From assembly GCF_013394385.1 (NCBI RefSeq), contig NZ_AP022834.1, positions 868,001-932,000 of the forward strand: 64,000 nucleotides of DNA, in the 5' to 3' direction. Positions 1 through 8,800 of the stretch are shown here, one piece after another (the first letter of the stretch is position 1; every line of letters starts with the position of its first letter). The translations under genes were made by a program, and so were the position numbers. This DNA comes from Kocuria sp. TGY1127_2. GTDB lineage: Bacteria; Actinomycetota; Actinomycetes; Actinomycetales; Micrococcaceae. The notes under the pieces are model-generated. The model made no database searches and was not told the DNA's origin. It saw only the letters and a program-made list of their open reading frames with translations.

Positions 1-687
1 GGCGGGCCGCCACGTCCAGGATCGAACTGGAACGTTCATCACGGTTGAGGACCAGGCCTCTTCCTTCAAGTCTCCATGCTTCGGCAGGTTTTCGCGCCAT
101 CGTTCGGAAGGCATGCTGGCGATGGTGCGTTCGGATGAGTCTTGTGAAGCTCTGGTGCCGATGTCGTCGGTGAACCGGTGGGGCGTGGCGCCTGGCAGGG
201 CCAGGAGGTTGGCTTCTCCGCCGTCCGAGGAGCGAATCACCGGCAGACTCCGGGACGGAGCCTCGGTGAGAGCAAAAGTTGATCGCCAGCGTTGTCTCGA
301 TTGACCGACCTCGGGGTCCCACGGATCTTGGGGAAGCAACGTGATCTCCGTGCGCAGCTCGCGGGGAAGCTCGAAAGCCCCCAAATGGAACGCTGCGCCG
401 AAAGCGTCATAGCGGTCCAGGAGGAACGGTTCCAAATGGGTCCGATGCATGTGAGTGGTGGTCGCGAGCAGAAGTGCGACGCGTTCCTCCGCACCGTGGG
501 CCTTGCGCGCGACCGTGACGACGGCTGTTCCGCTAGCAGGACGGTCCTCTATGATCAATCCGCCACGGGAACCGAGTTCCGCAAAAAAGGCGTCGATGCT
601 TCCTGATTCCTCCAACAATTCGAGGCCCGCCCGCGGTTTGAGTCGCTGCGGGATCGGCGGAAGAAACTCTGGTTCGGATGGCATCAT
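1..687 (-). CDS. Fes-like siderophore esterase, N-terminal part only (runs off window)
   Basis: An open minus-strand frame begins at ATG 687-685, continues to the window edge without a stop, and shows 229 codons. AGAAAGGT lies just upstream of the start; a second ATG follows directly. Residues 70-90 (LLLATTTHMHRTH...), the FELPRELRTE stretch at 105-114 and the DPWDP at 121-125 match the N-terminal beta-rich domain of enterochelin esterases (Fes/IroD), which hydrolyse ferric tri-catecholate lactones in the cytoplasm to release iron. The alpha/beta-hydrolase catalytic domain would lie outside the window, so the catalytic residues cannot be checked. It diverges from the phosphopantetheinyl transferase and siderophore operon, which supports the role. 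The family call is by eye; another ferric-siderophore hydrolase is possible. Confidence 0.7.
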   Translation of the reverse strand, partial: MMPSEPEFLPPIPQRLKPRAGLELLEESGSIDAFFAELGSRGGLIIEDRPASGTAVVTVARKAHGAEERVALLLATTTHMHRTHLEPFLLDRYDAFGAAFHLGAFELPRELRTEITLLPQDPWDPEVGQSRQRWRSTFALTEAPSRSLPVIRSSDGGEANLLALPGATPHRFTDDIGTRASQDSSERTIASMPSERWRENLPKHGDLKEEAWSSTVMNVPVRSWTWRPA

Positions 688-822
688 CGGACCTTTCTGA
701 AAAGAACTATGGCGTCCGGAGATTACGATACATTTGCCTGTTTCCGGTACAGGCGGTGTGCCTTGTTGCTGTCGCAGGGCCACGCTGAGTCACTCGCCGC
801 GGTCTTTCGGAAGGAGCGTCGC

Positions 823-1500
823 ATGATGGAGCGCGAATCTACATTTGCCGCCCCGGGGCCTGGTCGGGTGACCCGAATCTGGTGGGCCGAGCACCCAGTA
901 CAGCCGATCGAAGCCGCACTGGGGAATGATCCGGGTCCGTTCGGGCCGAAATTTGTCCAGCGGTTGGCCCGAACCCAAAGCCAGTGGGCCCAGCGGGAGA
1001 TGGTGGCCGCCCGATTGCTCGGTCGTTGGTTGTTGGCCTGCGCGCACAGGGAGCTGCATGGGCCGGGCGCCGCGGGCGCGCGCCCGGCGGATTGGCGCGT
1101 GGAGCAACGCTGTGACCGTCCGGGATGTCTCCGCCGCGAAGCTCACGGCCGTCCGATTGCCATCGTCCAGGAGTGGACCGGGCCGGGGCAGCGGGCACTG
1201 AGCTGGTCGCATCATGAGGGACGCGTTGCCGCGGCCGTCGGTTGCGGGGTGCCGCGTCTCGGCATCGACCTGGTGGTTCCAGACGGCTTATCCGTCCCGT
1301 GCGCCGCTTCCTGGTCACAGTGGGCCAGGGCCGAGGCACTGACGAAGGCTGGGGCTGGGGGCCTCCAGGATTTGCTGGAGAGCGGTACTGTCCCTGATGG
1401 TTTCGACGCGGCGTTCCCGTCCGTCGACCGCGTTGTCGTCGCTCTGGCCTGGAAGCGTGAGGACGCCGTGGAACTGCGCCGTCGTCGTTTGAGCGGGTGA
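823..1500 (+). CDS. Sfp-type 4'-phosphopantetheinyl transferase
   Basis: A 225-residue protein that should transfer phosphopantetheine from CoA to the serine of carrier-protein domains, here the two T domains of the downstream peptide synthetase. Visible motifs are WSH (about residue 127), GIDLV with Asp149, and W167-x3-E171-x3-K175 followed by GAGGL, the usual Sfp order. The start ATG at 823 is chosen because AAGGAG ends 6 bases before it; an upstream in-frame start has no such site. Two oddities: the second acidic residue of the GID-x-E motif is Val (151), and only about 22 residues separate Asp149 from Glu171, shorter than the 44 in Sfp. It is therefore a divergent or contracted member. 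A separate AcpS (50302) presumably serves fatty-acid ACP. Confidence 0.75.
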   Translation: MMERESTFAAPGPGRVTRIWWAEHPVQPIEAALGNDPGPFGPKFVQRLARTQSQWAQREMVAARLLGRWLLACAHRELHGPGAAGARPADWRVEQRCDRPGCLRREAHGRPIAIVQEWTGPGQRALSWSHHEGRVAAAVGCGVPRLGIDLVVPDGLSVPCAASWSQWARAEALTKAGAGGLQDLLESGTVPDGFDAAFPSVDRVVVALAWKREDAVELRRRRLSG

Positions 1501-1569
1501 CCCAAGCCCTCGAACTCGACCGGACCCAGCGATGACTGGTTAGCAAATCTATGGAGCCTTAACTGGACT

Positions 1570-1588
1570 TAAGGTGTGCCTGGCCTTA
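1570..1588 (+). promoter_or_regulatory. IdeR/DtxR-like iron box before siderophore operon
   Basis: The 19-mer TAAGGTGTGCCTGGCCTTA has inverted ends (TAAGG/CCTTA) and agrees with the IdeR/DtxR consensus TTAGGTTAGCCTAACCTAA at 13 of 19 positions. It lies about 60 bp upstream of the first permease gene in the 149-bp gap after the phosphopantetheinyl transferase gene. I expect repression by Fe-loaded IdeR. No clean sigma-70 hexamer pair was found around it. Confidence 0.5.
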
Positions 1589-1648
1589 TCTTCAAGATGA
1601 GACGCGCCTGGCGCGTCGGATCGCCCCTCATGATTCGCTGGAGCCATC

Positions 1649-2728
1649 GTGACCTCTTCCTCCTCGCATGCCGTGCGCACGTCCATGGATTCCGCGGACG
1701 CCTCCTCGGCCGTGGTGAGGGAAGGGCGACTCAGCTCCTTCAGGTCTCGTCTGGGCGTCGTTGTTCTGGGTACGGCCCTGCTGCTGCTCTGCTGCGGAGC
1801 ATCGATCGCCATCGGCTCTCGGAGCATTCCTATAGACCGCGTCTGGCACTTGGTCTGGCACCCGGATGAATCCGACGAGAGCTACATCGTCAGCGGCATG
1901 CGAGTGACTCGAACTTTGATCGGCATCGTGGTGGGTGCCGCGCTCGCGGTTGCAGGCGCGGTCATGCAGGCCGTGACTCGCAACCCGCTAGCGGACCCCG
2001 GACTGCTCGGTGTCAATTCCGGCGCGTCCCTGGCTATCGTTCTGGGGGCCAGCCTGGGCAACCTGACGTCCGTCGTTTCTCAGTTCTTCCTGTCGGCGAT
2101 CGGGGCGTTGGCCGCGGCCGTCGTGGTCTATGTGATTGCCGCGTCCGGAGGCGGAGAAGCTTCTCCTGTCCGGCTGGTCCTCGCGGGGATTGCATTCTCC
2201 GCGGCCTCCGGCGGCATCGTTGGTGCGCTCCTGCTTCTCAGTCCTCGGGTATTCGACACCTTCCGCTACTGGGACGTCGGTGCCCTCACCCGGCAGGATG
2301 TGCCCGTGGTCTGGGTTCTCGTGCCCGTCCTGGCGGGACTTCTCATGGTCTTGCTGAGCGCGAGGGGGCTCTCCGACATGGCCCTCGGCGACGACGTCGC
2401 CGAGGCCTTGGGGACGAACGTCGCTTTGATTCGCGGTATATCACTGGTGGCCCTGACCGTGTTGTGCGCGACTGCGACCGCTGTCGCGGGTCCTATTGGA
2501 TTCGTGGGCCTCGTGGTGCCGTTGTTCGCATCATGGGTCATGGGTCCTCGCCAAGGATGGATCATCCTTCTGTGCCTGGTCGGAGGCCCTAGTCTCCTCT
2601 TGGTCGCGGACGTCCTCGGACGTGTCCTCGCCCGGCCTTCCGAGATAGCGGTCGGTGTGCTGACCGCCTTCGTGGGTTCGCCTGCGCTTTTGTGGATGGT
2701 GGTCAGGCTGAGGGGAGATCGTCGATGA
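1649..2728 (+). CDS. FecCD-family siderophore ABC permease (first subunit)
   Basis: A 359-residue polytopic membrane protein of the BtuC/FecCD family. After a polar N-terminus of about 30 residues it shows the family hallmarks: RVTRTLIGIVVGAALAVAG, a MQAVTRNPLADPGLLGVNSG segment and the late GPIGFVGLVVP segment that precedes the coupling helix. These permeases form the channel for ferric-siderophore or haem import. The start is GTG 1649 with GGAG 5 bases upstream. It is the first gene of the operon and overlaps the next by 4 bp (ATGA), as expected for a heterodimeric permease with the product of 2725-3858. The IdeR-like box upstream points to iron repression. Confidence 0.9.
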   Translation: MTSSSSHAVRTSMDSADASSAVVREGRLSSFRSRLGVVVLGTALLLLCCGASIAIGSRSIPIDRVWHLVWHPDESDESYIVSGMRVTRTLIGIVVGAALAVAGAVMQAVTRNPLADPGLLGVNSGASLAIVLGASLGNLTSVVSQFFLSAIGALAAAVVVYVIAASGGGEASPVRLVLAGIAFSAASGGIVGALLLLSPRVFDTFRYWDVGALTRQDVPVVWVLVPVLAGLLMVLLSARGLSDMALGDDVAEALGTNVALIRGISLVALTVLCATATAVAGPIGFVGLVVPLFASWVMGPRQGWIILLCLVGGPSLLLVADVLGRVLARPSEIAVGVLTAFVGSPALLWMVVRLRGDRR

Positions 2729-3858
2729 TCCTCCGGGCCACGTCCCGCCGCGGTGACTCTCCATATGCCAACGCAGCCGCAGGTTCCGAAAAAGGGCGTT
2801 ATCTCGGCGGGGCTCTGGTTCCGAGTGCGCCCCGCGGTTACTGGTGGTTCCGGGCTGGCACGCGTCTCAGCGTGTTGGTCGAGCGACGCGTACTGATCGT
2901 TGGATGTCTTCTGGCGGTAGTGACCGTGGTTCTGGGGCTTTTTGCGGTCGGTCTGGGCGGTTCCTCGGTCGGATTCGAACAGGTCTTCCGGATTTTCATC
3001 GGCGAGGGAAGAGCTTCGGCCCGCTTCGTTGTATTCGAACTCCGGATTCCGCGCATAGTGCTGGCGATTGTCGTTGGCTCAGCGCTGGGAACCGCAGGTG
3101 CGGTGTTCCAGGTCCTGACTCGTAACCCTCTGGGCAGCCCCGATCTCATCGGATTTACGATGGGAGCTCAGACGGGAATCCTGGTGTCGGTGGTTCTTTT
3201 CGGAGGGACTCTAGTTCCGGTCCCAATCGCCGCCCTGATCGGTGGGTTGGTCGCGGGTACTGCGATCTGGATGTTCTCCTTCCGTGGTGGGTTCGGCGGT
3301 TTGCGGTTGATCCTGGCCGGCATCGCCATCTCCTCGATGCTGGGAAGTCTTAACCGCTGGTTGATCCTGCGGACGGACAGCGATACCGCTTTCGGGGCAA
3401 TAACCTCCGTTATCGGCTCTCTTGCAGGAGCGGGATGGGAACGAATTATCGCCGTCGGGCCCGCAACTCTTCTGATTCAGGCGTTGGTTCTGGCCATGTT
3501 CCGGGAGGTTCAGGTTCTGGACCTGGGGGAGGACCTGGCCGTTTGTCTCGGAACGCGCGTCGATCGTGCGCAGATCCTGCTGGTTCTCCTCGGCACCGCA
3601 CTGGTTGCTTTGGCTACCACGGCTGCCGGCCCGATTTCCTTTGTGGCTCTGGTGGCTCCGCATCTGACTCGGATGCTCTGCCGGACTGCGACGGCATCCC
3701 TGATGGTCTCGGCACTTTTCGGTGCTTTCTTGTTGCTGGCGGCCGACGTCCTGAGCCAGAGCATGCTCGACTCGATGCCGGTTGGCATCGTCACCTCGGC
3801 GGTCGGCGGAATCTACTTCATGGGTCTCCTTCTGACGGAAGCGAGGAAAAGACAATGA
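2725..3858 (+). CDS. FecCD-family siderophore ABC permease (second subunit)
   Basis: A 377-residue BtuC/FecCD-family permease. It has a polar leader of about 60 residues, then multiple membrane helices with the family motifs LRIPRIVLAIVVGSALG, VLTRNPLGSPDLIGF and GPISFVALVAPHLTR. The start is ATG 2725, overlapping the stop of the previous permease (ATGA) with a GGGGAG site about 9 bases upstream. A longer in-frame extension upstream would run back into the preceding gene. It resembles the FepG partner in enterobactin-type importers. The ATPase gene begins in its stop codon (ATGA at 3855), so the three subunits are translationally coupled. Confidence 0.9.
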   Translation: MILRATSRRGDSPYANAAAGSEKGRYLGGALVPSAPRGYWWFRAGTRLSVLVERRVLIVGCLLAVVTVVLGLFAVGLGGSSVGFEQVFRIFIGEGRASARFVVFELRIPRIVLAIVVGSALGTAGAVFQVLTRNPLGSPDLIGFTMGAQTGILVSVVLFGGTLVPVPIAALIGGLVAGTAIWMFSFRGGFGGLRLILAGIAISSMLGSLNRWLILRTDSDTAFGAITSVIGSLAGAGWERIIAVGPATLLIQALVLAMFREVQVLDLGEDLAVCLGTRVDRAQILLVLLGTALVALATTAAGPISFVALVAPHLTRMLCRTATASLMVSALFGAFLLLAADVLSQSMLDSMPVGIVTSAVGGIYFMGLLLTEARKRQ

Positions 3859-4670
3859 ATGCCCGGCTGTGCGCCGAGGGGGTTGCCCTCTCCTACTCAG
3901 ACCGTATGATTTCCGAGGCACTGGACGTTTCGGTTCCCCCGGGGACGTTCACGGTGATCGTCGGGCCCAACGCGTGCGGCAAGTCGACGTTGCTGCGAGC
4001 CCTTGCCAGATTGCACAAACCGGCTGCGGGCACGGTGCGTCTTGACGGCGTCGATATTCATTCGTTGGTGACCAAGGAAGTCGCTCGTCGTGTGGGCCTC
4101 CTGCCGCAATCGGCCACAGCGCCGGAGAAGATGCTGGTCCGGGACCTCGTGGCCCGAGGGCGCTCGCCCCACCAAGGCATTTTCCGCCAGTGGAGCGCGG
4201 CCGATCACGACGCCGTCGAAGAAGCCATGCGACTGACTCGGGTCAAGGATCTGGCCAACAGGCCTGTCGACGAGCTGTCCGGCGGGCAGCGTCAACGGGT
4301 TTGGCTCGCGTTGGTCCTTGCGCAAGGAACAGAGACCGTCCTCCTCGATGAGCCGACGACCTTCCTCGACCTCTCTCACCAGTTCGAGATCCTTGAACTC
4401 TGCCGTCGGCTCAAGATCTCAGAGGGCCGCACGATCGTCGCCGTTCTGCATGATCTCAACCAGGCCGCCCGTTATGCCGACCATCTCATCGCGATGCGCG
4501 ACGGCCGCATCGTCGCCACCGGTGAGGTTGCCGACGTGATGACGGAGAAGACGGTGCACGACATTTTCGGACTCTCCTGCCTCGTCGTCCCAGACCCCGT
4601 AACGGGAACACCCATGGTTGTTCCGAGGGTCGCCGACCGCGAGGACGGAGCATCAATCGCTCGACCCTGA
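3855..4670 (+). CDS. Iron-siderophore ABC transporter ATPase (FepC type)
   Basis: A 271-residue ABC ATPase. Walker A is GPNACGKST (residues 37-45), then a Q-loop (LLPQSA), the LSGGQRQR signature, Walker B VLLDEPTTFLDL and the H-loop VLHDLN. The GPNACGKST variant and the C-terminal DPVTGTPMVVPR tail are typical of FecE/FepC-type siderophore and haem importers. It begins at ATG 3855 inside the stop codon of the permease gene. The longer in-frame extension to 3435 overlaps the permease and is rejected. It energises import through the two upstream permeases and is closely similar in layout to the second ATPase at 22105. Confidence 0.93.
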   Translation: MNARLCAEGVALSYSDRMISEALDVSVPPGTFTVIVGPNACGKSTLLRALARLHKPAAGTVRLDGVDIHSLVTKEVARRVGLLPQSATAPEKMLVRDLVARGRSPHQGIFRQWSAADHDAVEEAMRLTRVKDLANRPVDELSGGQRQRVWLALVLAQGTETVLLDEPTTFLDLSHQFEILELCRRLKISEGRTIVAVLHDLNQAARYADHLIAMRDGRIVATGEVADVMTEKTVHDIFGLSCLVVPDPVTGTPMVVPRVADREDGASIARP

Positions 4671-4721
4671 TCGGACGAGCGCACTCGACACGGCCTGCGG
4701 GCCGTAAGAAAGGGGCTCTAA

Positions 4722-5759
4722 ATGAGAGCAGTTGCAACCAAAATGCTATGGGTCCGAGGGGCACTCGCATTCGCCGTGGCCCTGATGTTGGCCATTGCCC
4801 TGGCGGCGTGTGGGGATTCCGGGTCCTCCAAGGCATCCGCCGATGCTTCCTCGTCCTCTGCAGAGAAATGGCCACGCACCATCACGACCGACGACGGCGA
4901 GCTCAAGATCGACAAGAAGCCCGAGAAGATCGTGTCGACGTCGACGACGCTGACCGGCTCGCTGCTGGCCGTGGGTGCACCCGTGGTGGCATCCGGCGCG
5001 ACCAAGGAAAACGTCCCGGATCTCTCGGACGATCAAGGATTCTTCAACCAGTGGTCCAAGGCGGCCACGGAGAAGAACGTCAAGAAGCTCTGGTCCAATG
5101 ATTCACCGAACATCGAGAAGGTCGCCGACTACGAACCCGACCTGATCGTCGTCGCCAAGAACTCCGGTGACTCCGTCTTCGACAAGGTCGATCAGCTCAA
5201 GAAGATGGGCGCCCCCGTCCTGGTCGTGGACTACTCCGACAAGTCCTGGCAGGACGTGACCACCAAGGTCGCCGAGGCAACGGGGCGGGAGAAGGCCGCA
5301 GAAGACGTCATCAAGGACTTCGACCAGCGCCTCTCGGAGGTCAAGAACAAGATCAAGGTGCCCGAAGAAGAGGTCTCCCCATTCATTGTGTTCGGTGATG
5401 GTTCGGGCGCCGCGGCCCTAACCGACAAGGCTCCTCAGGTCCAGATTCTCGAGAAACTGGGCTTCAAGATCACCACCATCCCGGATGAGGTCAAGGGTGA
5501 TACCTCGATGGGCAAGGACCGCGGAGACATGGTCAATCTGTCCCCGGAGAACGTCCAGAAGGGCCTGCCCGGCAAGGTGTGGCTCGCCGTGGCCGCGGAC
5601 GACAGCAACAAGAAGGTGATCCACGAGGACAAGGCCTTCAACACCTCGCCGGCGGTCAAGGATGGCAAGGTCTACTACACCCCGGGTGAGACGTTCCGCC
5701 TGGATTACTACTCCGCGAAGATGGAGCTCGATTCTCTCGAGAAGGACTTCGCCAAGTAG
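4722..5759 (+). CDS. Siderophore-binding lipoprotein (FepB type)
   Basis: A 345-residue exported substrate-binding protein. The N-terminus has basic residues, a hydrophobic stretch and a lipobox ending LALAAC around residue 30, followed by a Ser/Ala-rich linker. The mature part has the periplasmic-binding-protein fold signatures of the FepB/FecB cluster: KPEKIVSTSTTLTGSLLAVGA, the NIEKVADYEPDLIVVA segment and a long central helix. It would capture the ferric siderophore at the outer face of the membrane for the permease pair encoded just upstream. GAAAGGGG precedes the ATG. It lies 51 bp after the ATPase gene and 108 bp before the peptide synthetase, all on the same strand. Confidence 0.9.
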   Translation: MRAVATKMLWVRGALAFAVALMLAIALAACGDSGSSKASADASSSSAEKWPRTITTDDGELKIDKKPEKIVSTSTTLTGSLLAVGAPVVASGATKENVPDLSDDQGFFNQWSKAATEKNVKKLWSNDSPNIEKVADYEPDLIVVAKNSGDSVFDKVDQLKKMGAPVLVVDYSDKSWQDVTTKVAEATGREKAAEDVIKDFDQRLSEVKNKIKVPEEEVSPFIVFGDGSGAAALTDKAPQVQILEKLGFKITTIPDEVKGDTSMGKDRGDMVNLSPENVQKGLPGKVWLAVAADDSNKKVIHEDKAFNTSPAVKDGKVYYTPGETFRLDYYSAKMELDSLEKDFAK

Positions 5760-5867
5760 CAGCTGTGCGGGCGGGGAGTGTCGGAGTTGGTGCGCTCGGC
5801 ATGGACCCTGCTCCTCGCCCGTAGCTTTCTCTTCCCCTCGACGCCGTATTCTTCGGAAAGGACCACC

Positions 5868-8800
5868 ATGAATCCCGAGGCACCTTCGGCTCATGCTTCT
5901 CTCAATCCAGAACGCAACGATTCAGCGGTTGAAAAGCTGGCTGCGATTCAAGCCAGGCTGAGCAACACATACGCGATGACGCCGGCCCAACAAGGGCTCT
6001 GGATGGCACATCGGTTGTCCAAAGATCCTGCTGATCTCATGGTCTCTGAGGTTACGGAGCTCACCGGGCCGATCGATGTAGCGGCTTGGAAACGGGCCGT
6101 AGCCGGCGTCCTTGCCTCAGTGCCAGCACTCCGAATGCGGATAACTGCAACAACCGAGACTGGGGGAGAAACTTGCGAGGCCGAACCTCCTGGGAATCAT
6201 GCGGTGGACGCGTGCGCAGACGTGCCACGGATCTCTCTTGATGCGTGCCCTCCGGTCCCTGAGATCGTGGACTTGAGCCATGCTCAAGACCCAGCCGAGG
6301 CAGCCCGTGCCTGGATCGAACGGGCTTTGAATGTCGCGCCGGCGTTGCACCGGGGTGTCGTCAGCCATGCATGTCTGTTGGTGACCGGTCCGGAATCAGC
6401 GCAATGGTTCCTCCGCGTACACCACCTGGCCTTGGACGGTTTCGGATTCTCTCTGTTGTCCAAAGCATTGGCCGAAGCCTGCACGGCAGCGACGGCGGAC
6501 CCGGACAGCGTTCCGGACCCAACAACAGTGTTGCCCAGTTGGGATGACCTGGATGGCTTTTGTCACGCCATCGAGGCGCTCTCCGCGTATGAAGGAAGCC
6601 AGGCCCATAGCGAGGATCGCACATTCTGGACCGGCCAGGAGCCAGAAGAGGACGTCGTTCCAGTTGTGCCTCGTGGCTTGAGCGGTCGGTCTGTGCGGAC
6701 CGTAGTTGATGAGCCGAAGGGTGGGTGGCGGATTGATCCTGTCCTATTGCTTGGTGCTTTGGGGCTGACAGTGATGGCGGCTGGAAACAAGGAGGAGACA
6801 CTCATCGGAGTGCACATGATGGGGCGCGGCGATGCCGTGTTGAGAGAAACTCCGTGCACGGCCCAAAATATGCTCCCGGTACGCCTGACCTCCCATCCGG
6901 ACGAGAGCGTCGGGACGTATTTGGACCGAGTCAGTCAGGCCTGGCGAGAAGCCAGTGCGCACCAGCGCTTTCGACAGGAAACCCTACGATTCGATCGTGA
7001 GGTGGGCCCTGGAGGTGCACTGGTCGAAGCAGAGCTGAACATCGTTCCGTTCAATGGAGCAGTGACTTGGGGAGCTGCTTCCGGGCGCGCTCGTCCCGTA
7101 TGGGACGGACCTGTTGAGGGATTGGTCTTGGACGTGCGGGCCGGGGATTCAAGCCGGTCTGAAGCCGTCTTGCAGACTCCCGAAGGATCCGTGGACGACA
7201 CGGGCCTACGCGGAATGGCCGAGGTTTTTGGTGCTCTCTACGAAGCCTTGACCAGAAGTCGGAGGAAAGAGGAACAAGCTCTGCTCCGTGAGCTCCCCAT
7301 CCGTCGCCCTCCGCAGGACGGAGCGGAATCAACGGCTTCTGCACTCAATATCTTGGATCGTCCCGGGCCCTTCGCGCATCATGCCATGGAACGAGTCGAA
7401 GGCCTTCGAATCGTCGATTTGATTCGGCATCTCTCCCAGCCGACGTCAGCATTGAGGGGAACCACGTCCCTCGTCCACTCCGGTTCGGACCCCATCGGTA
7501 CGGGAGGCAGACTCATTGGACCTGATGCAGACCTTGTACGCACAGAGGCCTCAGTCCGTACGCATCAACTTGCAAGGGAATTGCTCGCCTGCGGTATTGT
7601 CCCAGGCGATCGAGTGGCGGTGCTCACTTCCAGAAATACGTGGGGCATTCTTGCGCCGCTTGCCGTCTTGGAGGTCGGTGCGGCATTCGTTCCCATGGAT
7701 GCGGCTTGGCCGGGCGGCCGTATTCGAGCAGTTATTGCTGCCGCCAAGCCCCGGGCCGTGGTGATCGCCGGAGACGCCGACCGTACGGCCGTGGCGGATA
7801 ATCAACCGGTCCCGATGGTCATTGATCTTGACGACCCGAAAACCTGCGCCAGCCTGGAAGGCCGCGATCCTAGCGCAGTGACCGACGCGGAGCGCAGCGG
7901 GGCAGTCTCGGAAGACGCCGTCGCCTATGTTCTGTTCACCTCGGGCTCGACGGGTACGCCGAAAGGGGTCGTCGTCGAACACCGGAATCTCGACCACTTC
8001 ATGCGCACCGTAGGTGGTCTGTACCTGCCGGCATGTCTCCGGGCCAAGGATCGTCATCAGGCAGCCGACAAAGGAGCGAGACGCCAGACAGAACCCATGG
8101 TGTCTGTCCACGAACATTCATTTGCCTTCGACTCAGGGCTGAGCCCAATGTGCACTTGGTTGCTCGGCCACACTCTATTGGTCCCTTCCGAAGAATGTCT
8201 GCGCGAAGCCGCCCTGCATATTGCCGCAATCCGTGAGCACCGGGCAGACATCATGGATATTTCCCCAGCCGTACTCGAGCACCTGCTTGATGCTGGGTTC
8301 GATCCAGGCGGCACAGACCCGGTGACCAGCGTATTCATTGGCGGTGATGCCTGTTCTGGTTCCCTGTGGGACCGTCTCCGCAAGATTGCTGGAACGGGAG
8401 TGCTCACTGCAAATGCTTACGGTCCGACGGAGAACACCGTTGACTCCCTAGTAGCTGCAATCTGCGACCACGACCGGCCCAGCATCGGACACAGTCTTCC
8501 CGGGCAATTTTCGCTCGTCCTGGATGGGTGGGATCGAGAATGTCCTACGGGATTCCCCGGGCAACTTGCCGTAGCCGGTGGGTCAGTGAGCCGCGGATAC
8601 CTGGACCGGCTCGAAGAGACAGACCATGCATTTTTTCACATGGCCGATGGAACGCGCGCCTACCGCACCGGTGACCTTGTACGCCGTGAGCGGGATGGGG
8701 CGTTGTCCTTCCTGGGAAGGGCGGACAACCAGCTTTCCCTCCGGGGAGTCCGCATTGAACCTGAGGAAGTCGAGCGCGCACTCCTCGATCTGCCTGGCGT

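Noticed and set aside
5778-5867. Longer start of the synthetase at 5778
   Set aside because: The extension is unlike C-domain sequence and has no good ribosome site, while ATG 5868 follows GGAAAGGA.
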